A DNA stretch of 64,000 nucleotides, taken from HLUCCA09 sp965277275. Lineage in GTDB: Bacteria > Pseudomonadota > Alphaproteobacteria > Rhodobacterales > Rhodobacteraceae. The stretch covers positions 1,426,001 to 1,490,000 of the forward strand of contig CBDICG010000002.1 in the NCBI GenBank assembly GCA_965277275.1, read 5' to 3'. The translations under genes and the position numbers were made by a program. Numbering within the stretch: the stretch's first letter is position 1; each line of letters starts with the position of its first letter. The notes under the pieces are model-generated. The model had not been told where the DNA came from. It worked only from the letters and a program-made list of their open reading frames with translations, and did no database searches. This document shows positions 60,223-64,000 of the stretch, one piece after another.

Positions 60223-61275
60223 TCAGACCGGCAGCATAGTCCAGGTCTGGTACGCAAGACCGGCCATTGCGGCGCCGCCCAGCGACAGGGCGATATAGAG
60301 GCCAAAGACCTTGGGCTTGACCAGCGCCCAGACCGCGACTGCCGCCGGGATGGAGGTCACTCCCCCGGCGATCAGGAAGGCCATGCCAGCGCCGGGCTGC
60401 ATTCCCTGTTCGATCAAGCCGCCGACCAGGGGCAGTGCGGCGTATCCGTTGAGATAGGCCGGTACACCGATGATCGTGCCCAAAAGGATGGGGCTGAGGC
60501 CCTCGCCCCCGAGAAACGCGGTGATGTCCTCTGCGGGGATATAGGCGAGCATCAGGCTTTCGAGCAGGAACGCCAGCAGAAGCCATTTGGTGAGAAAGCC
60601 CGTTGTCTTGATTGCCTCGGTGGCGAACTTCGTCCGGCGCTGCGGCTCGTCCCAGAAGCGCCAGACCACGGGCTTTGGCGCACGCACCTTGGCGGCGCCG
60701 CAACCGCCGTTGCCGATCTCGGGCCGCAACGGGTTCGCCAGCGCGCCAGCGCCCGCCAACGCATGGACTACGAAACCTCCCGCAAGACCGAGACCGATGG
60801 CAACAAGCGTCTTGGCAAGCGCAAACTCGAAACCAAGAACGCCGACCGTGAGCAGGAACATCGACGGATCCATCAAGGGAGACGCCAGCCAGAACGCCAT
60901 CACGGCAGAGAGCGGCACCCCCATCGTCAGCAGCGCCGCGATGAGCGGGATCACCCCGCAGGAACAGAAGGGAGAGAGCCCGCCAGCGAGGGCCGCCAGC
61001 GTGATGATCAGAACGGGCGACCCGGTGAACGCCTTGGCGATGAGATTGTCTGCACCGGTCGCCGTCGCCCAGGCCGCGATGGTAATGGACGCGATCAGAT
61101 AGGGAGCCGTGTGGAGCAGTGCCGATCCGGCAAAGACCGAGCTGTCGACCGCTTGCGCCGGAGAGATCAGCGCTATCCCGACGAGCAGAAGGACAGACGC
61201 CAGCCAGACACGGTTCTCGCGCACAAACGGCGCGATGCGCGCCGCGCCGGATGGGGAAGTGGAGATGTCGGCCAT
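60223..61275 (-). CDS. UPF0718/ArsP-like permease
   Basis: 350 residues, eight to ten helices in two halves separated by a cytoplasmic loop (about 185-215). The conserved LSPFCSCGVIPLIAALLTMG motif and PAYLNGYAALPLVGGLIEQG are diagnostic of the permease family (formerly DUF318) that includes ArsP, an organoarsenical exporter. Pairing with an ArsR-type regulator suggests metal(loid) efflux. Substrate unproven. Confidence 0.87.
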   Translation of the reverse strand: MADISTSPSGAARIAPFVRENRVWLASVLLLVGIALISPAQAVDSSVFAGSALLHTAPYLIASITIAAWATATGADNLIAKAFTGSPVLIITLAALAGGLSPFCSCGVIPLIAALLTMGVPLSAVMAFWLASPLMDPSMFLLTVGVLGFEFALAKTLVAIGLGLAGGFVVHALAGAGALANPLRPEIGNGGCGAAKVRAPKPVVWRFWDEPQRRTKFATEAIKTTGFLTKWLLLAFLLESLMLAYIPAEDITAFLGGEGLSPILLGTIIGVPAYLNGYAALPLVGGLIEQGMQPGAGMAFLIAGGVTSIPAAVAVWALVKPKVFGLYIALSLGGAAMAGLAYQTWTMLPV

Positions 61276-61313
61276 GTTTCAGTGTCCTGGATAGGGGTGG
61301 GTGGCGCGTGGCC

Positions 61314-61658
61314 TCAGGCGGCCGGGCTCTGTTCCAGCATCTCGATGCCGGTACAGCATTCCTCCGTCAGGAATGCGGTGAGCCTGCGCATGGCGACGAA
61401 ATCGGCGCGGTTGATCACTTCGCGCCCGTTACGCTCCTGCACGATGAGGTTTGCGTCCTTCAGGGCGCGCAGGTGATGTGCCTGCGTCGAGGCGGCGAAC
61501 CCGAGGTGTTCGGAGATCTGGCCGACGGTCAGCCCCGGCGCGCCTGCGCGAACAAGGAGACGGAAGATCGAAAGGCGCGCGTCGTGGCCAAGCGCAGCCA
61601 GCGCCCGCACATGGGCCTCATGTTCAGGTCGGGAGGAATCGCCAAGGGGGTATGCCAT
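61314..61658 (-). CDS. ArsR-family regulator
   Basis: 114 residues, winged helix: GHDARLSIFRLLVRAGAPGL, VGQISEHLGFAASTQAHHLR, NLIVQERNGREVI. The C-terminal ECC pair (TEECCTGIEML) may bind a metal or metalloid. Typical ELCVCD-type site is absent from the recognition helix, so sensing would differ from classic ArsR. 38 bases upstream of the permease and likely its repressor. Confidence 0.87.
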   Translation of the reverse strand: MAYPLGDSSRPEHEAHVRALAALGHDARLSIFRLLVRAGAPGLTVGQISEHLGFAASTQAHHLRALKDANLIVQERNGREVINRADFVAMRRLTAFLTEECCTGIEMLEQSPAA

Positions 61659-61666
61659 AAAGCGAT

Positions 61667-61686
61667 ATAACCGGATTTCTAGTTAT
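61667..61686. promoter_or_regulatory. Candidate ArsR-family operator
   Basis: ATAAC-N10-GTTAT inverted repeat, 8 bases upstream of the regulator start. AT-rich and well placed for autoregulation. Confidence 0.5.
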
Positions 61687-61739
61687 CTAGCAACAAGAAA
61701 AAGGCCGGGCACCCCGCCCGGCCCTTTATGCATACGGGA

Positions 61740-63845
61740 TCAGGCGGCGACGAGGCCCATTTGCTCGAGCTTCAGCAGGACCTGCTGGGCGCAATAATCG
61801 ACATCGACGGTCTCGGTATCCAGCCGCAACTCGGGGGCCTCGGGCATGTCGTAGGGATCGGAAATCCCGGTAAACTCCTTGATCTTGCCTTCGCGCGCGA
61901 GCTTGTAGAGGCCCTTCCGGTCCCGCCGCTCACACTCCTCGATGGACGTCGCAACGTGGACTTCGACGAACGCGCCGTACTGCTCGATCTCCTGGCGCAC
62001 CTGCACACGCGTCGTGGCGTAGGGCGCGATCGGGGCACAGATGGCGATGCCACGGTTCTTGGTGATCTCGGAGGCAACGTAGCCGATCCGCAGGATGTTG
62101 AGGTCGCGGTGCTCCTTGGAGAACCCAAGCTCGGAGCTGAGGTTCTTGCGAACAACGTCGCCGTCGAGCAGCGTCACGGGGCGCCCCCCCATCTCCATCA
62201 GCTTGACCATGAGCGCATTGGCGATGGTCGACTTGCCCGAGCCCGAGAAACCGGTGAAGAACACCGTGAAGCCCTGATCGGAGCGCGGCGGCTTGGAGCG
62301 GCGCAACTCCTCGACCACATCCGGAAACGAGAACCAATCCGGGATATCGAGCCCTTCCTGCAAGCGTCGGCGTAGCTCGGTACCGGAAATGTTCAGCACC
62401 GTCGCGCCGTCCGCCACTTCGTCCGCCGGCTGGTATTCGGCCCGTTCCTGCACGTAGACCATGTGCTTGAAAGGCACCATCTCGACGCCGATCTCGTCCT
62501 CATACTGCCGAAAGAGGTCCTGGGCGTCATAGGGGCCGTAAAAATCCTCCCCGGCGGAGTTCTTGCCGGGGCCCGCATGGTCACGACCGACGATGAAATG
62601 CGTCACGCCATGGTTCTTGCGGATGAGCCCGTGCCAGACAGCCTCGCGCGGGCCAGCCATGCGCATCGCGATGTTGAGAAGGCTCATCGTGGTGGTAGCC
62701 GACGGGTACTGATCCAGCACCGCCTCGTAGCAACGCACGCGGGTGAAGTGATCGATGTCACCGGGTTTCGTCATGCCAACGACGGGATGGATCAGAAGGT
62801 TCGCCTGGCTCTCCTTGGCGGCGCGGAATGTCAGCTCCTGATGCGCGCGGTGCAGGGGGTTGCGTGTCTGGAAGGCAACGATCTTGCGCCAGCCAAGCTT
62901 GCGGAAATACGCGCGCAGCTCGTTGGGCGTGTCGCGGCGCGCGCGGAAATCGTAGTGGACGGGCGGCTGCAGCCCGGTGATCTGCCCGCCAAGATAAACC
63001 GGCCCGGCAATGTTGTGCAGATAGTTCACCGCAGGGTGCGCGCTGTCATCGGCGCCAAAGACCTTCTCGGCTTCGTGCGCCTTGTTGGGCACCCACTTGT
63101 CGGAGACGGACAGGATCGCGAGGATCACACCCTCGGGATCGCGGAGCGCAATGTCCTGGCCGGGTTCAACCAGGCCGGCAAACTTCTCCGACACATCGAG
63201 CGTGATCGGGATCGGCCAGAGCGATCCGTCGGTCAGGCGCATCGTGTCGACAACGCTGTTGTAATCCGCTTCGGAGAGGAACCCCTTGAGCGGGTTGAAG
63301 CCGCCGTTCATCAGCAGCTCCAGATCGCACAGCTGACGGGCGCTCAGATCCCAGCTCGGCAGGTCGGCTGCCTCGTTCTTCAGTTTCTGCGCGCTGTCGT
63401 ACGACACGAAGAGTTCCGGGATCGGCGTGAGATTTTGCTGCATGGGGGAGGTCCTTGATCGTGATGTGAGGGTCGCGCGCGCATCGCCGGTCAGTTCGGC
63501 GTGCAGCGCGTGATATTCGGCCCGTTTGCGGGTGAGGAAACGGTCAATGAGGCGCGCCTTCTCGGCGGCGCCGCGCGGGGTGAGGGCATAGGCAAAGCGC
63601 TGGCGACGGTCGGGCCCGTCGCGGTGGACAACTTCGACCAGACCCGACCCTGTCACACTCCGTAAGAGCCCGTTGAGGCGCCCCAGGCTGATCCCGAGCG
63701 CTTCCGCAGTGGCACGCTGGGATGCCTTGGGCGCGGCATCGAGCTGACGCAGAAGCCTGAACAGCAGGTCTTCGTCGGGCAGCGAAGTGGGATCGGTGTC
63801 GGGGATTGGCACGGCTACGCGAGATATTTGTTCACGCGTGAACAC
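61740..63845 (-). CDS. MarR-type winged-helix / sulfate adenylyltransferase-APS kinase, single open frame
   Basis: 701 codons without a stop. Residues 135-701 (ATG at 63443, MQQNLTPIPELFVSYDSAQK) are a complete bifunctional ATP sulfurylase (FQTRNPLHRAHQELT, GRDHAGPGKNS) and APS kinase (P-loop FTGFSGSGKSTIANAL, DGDVVRKNLSSELGFS), which activates sulfate to PAPS. Residues 20-120 are a winged helix like the MarR/EPS-associated family: LLFRLLRQLDAAPKASQRAT, SLGRLNGLLRSVTGSGLVEV, YALTPRGAAEKARLIDRFL. Start is a GTG at 63845 (or 63809). Either a true fusion or two genes whose intervening stop is lost; internal initiation at 63443 may give the 567-residue enzyme alone. Confidence 0.85.
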   Translation of the reverse strand: MFTREQISRVAVPIPDTDPTSLPDEDLLFRLLRQLDAAPKASQRATAEALGISLGRLNGLLRSVTGSGLVEVVHRDGPDRRQRFAYALTPRGAAEKARLIDRFLTRKRAEYHALHAELTGDARATLTSRSRTSPMQQNLTPIPELFVSYDSAQKLKNEAADLPSWDLSARQLCDLELLMNGGFNPLKGFLSEADYNSVVDTMRLTDGSLWPIPITLDVSEKFAGLVEPGQDIALRDPEGVILAILSVSDKWVPNKAHEAEKVFGADDSAHPAVNYLHNIAGPVYLGGQITGLQPPVHYDFRARRDTPNELRAYFRKLGWRKIVAFQTRNPLHRAHQELTFRAAKESQANLLIHPVVGMTKPGDIDHFTRVRCYEAVLDQYPSATTTMSLLNIAMRMAGPREAVWHGLIRKNHGVTHFIVGRDHAGPGKNSAGEDFYGPYDAQDLFRQYEDEIGVEMVPFKHMVYVQERAEYQPADEVADGATVLNISGTELRRRLQEGLDIPDWFSFPDVVEELRRSKPPRSDQGFTVFFTGFSGSGKSTIANALMVKLMEMGGRPVTLLDGDVVRKNLSSELGFSKEHRDLNILRIGYVASEITKNRGIAICAPIAPYATTRVQVRQEIEQYGAFVEVHVATSIEECERRDRKGLYKLAREGKIKEFTGISDPYDMPEAPELRLDTETVDVDYCAQQVLLKLEQMGLVAA
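63829..63844. promoter_or_regulatory. Operator-like palindrome 1
   Basis: TGTTCACGCGTGAACA, a perfect 16-bp palindrome at the predicted start of the MarR-domain frame. Shares TGTTCA-N4-TGAACA with palindrome 2. Confidence 0.75.
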
Positions 63846-63874
63846 ATGTCATGGCACAGCCGGAAAGGGAAGAT

Positions 63875-63896
63875 GTTTGTTCAGCGCTGAACAAAC
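63875..63896. promoter_or_regulatory. Operator-like palindrome 2
   Basis: A 22-bp perfect palindrome with core TGTTCAGCGCTGAACA (63878-63893), centre 49 bp from palindrome 1. Two identical half-sites on about the same DNA face suggest cooperative binding by a dimeric regulator, plausibly the adjacent MarR domain. The remaining bases to 64000 show no gene I can call. Confidence 0.75.
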
Positions 63897-64000
63897 TTTT
63901 TCGCCGGTGGGCTCGGCCCTCACATGAGCCCGTTGGCGCCCGCAACAGGCCCCTGCGAGCGACACAAGGAGGCCCGCGACCGCCAGCCGAGTGAGGGCCT

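Noticed and set aside
63910..64000. Possible plus-strand gene starting near 63924
   Set aside because: Only about 25 codons are visible before the window ends and no motif or clear ribosome site supports it.

Overview
The window (about 66% GC by eye) comes from an aerobic or facultatively phototrophic alphaproteobacterium of the Rhodobacteraceae/Roseobacteraceae. The left third is the photosynthesis gene cluster of a purple bacterium that makes bacteriochlorophyll a and carotenoids of the spheroidene type. It carries pufX directly after pufM, as in Rhodobacter-type clusters, rather than a pufC cytochrome gene. Strand use, long ATGA-overlapping operons and neighbouring housekeeping genes (dnaKJ, purEK, radC) indicate chromosomal sequence. 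I saw no tRNA, rRNA, CRISPR array, insertion sequence or integrase.

Layout. 1-12167 (minus): crtE-crtF-bchC-bchX-bchY-bchZ-pufQ-pufB-pufA-pufL-pufM-pufX-dxs, with dxs cut by the window edge. 12315-14704 (plus): crtD-crtC. 14716-17044: AI-2E-type permease, hemolysin III-type protein and a tspO gene broken by one amber codon. 17045-21003 (minus): bchG-PucC-like gene-bchP-idi. Paired TGT-N12-ACA motifs (PpsR/CrtJ operators) lie upstream of bchC, between crtE and crtD, and at bchG. Divergent from bchG are two unrecognised genes (21191-22271) where many Rhodobacter-type clusters have ppsR/bchE. bchE, ppsR, crtI, crtB, bchFNBHLM and puhA are not in this window.

22741-30102: a secreted serralysin-like RTX metalloprotease, radC, a 72-bp tandem repeat array, dnaJ, dnaK with an RpoH-type promoter, and alkB. 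30170-35247 (minus): rfbCBDA for dTDP-L-rhamnose, and a glycerol kinase. 35386-36716: a decayed pair, a glutathione S-transferase pseudogene divergent from a frameshifted HxlR regulator. 36755-42432: AEC transporter, threonine dehydrogenase, a small lipoprotein, and divergent katG/oxyR.

42536-54366 is a metabolic island of two divergent operons. The minus-strand operon has an FGGY kinase and two FAD oxidoreductases, one with a [2Fe-2S] BFD-like domain. The plus-strand operon has a complete TRAP transporter, a glutamine-synthetase-family ligase, an aldehyde dehydrogenase and an iron-type alcohol dehydrogenase. This fits a gamma-glutamylation route for an imported amino alcohol and is the best candidate here for an uncharacterised pathway.

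54463-63845: EI24 membrane protein, nitroreductase, HDAC-family deacetylase, purEK, a YdcH-like protein, hsp20, a DUF1150 protein, a permease with an ArsR regulator, and a sulfate adenylyltransferase/APS kinase. That last reading frame continues without a stop from an N-terminal MarR-type winged helix, and two matching 16-bp palindromes lie at its start. Scattered through intergenic spaces is a short repeat (core GGTATTT-N4-CAAGATGAAG, often beside a G/C hairpin) in at least seven copies.
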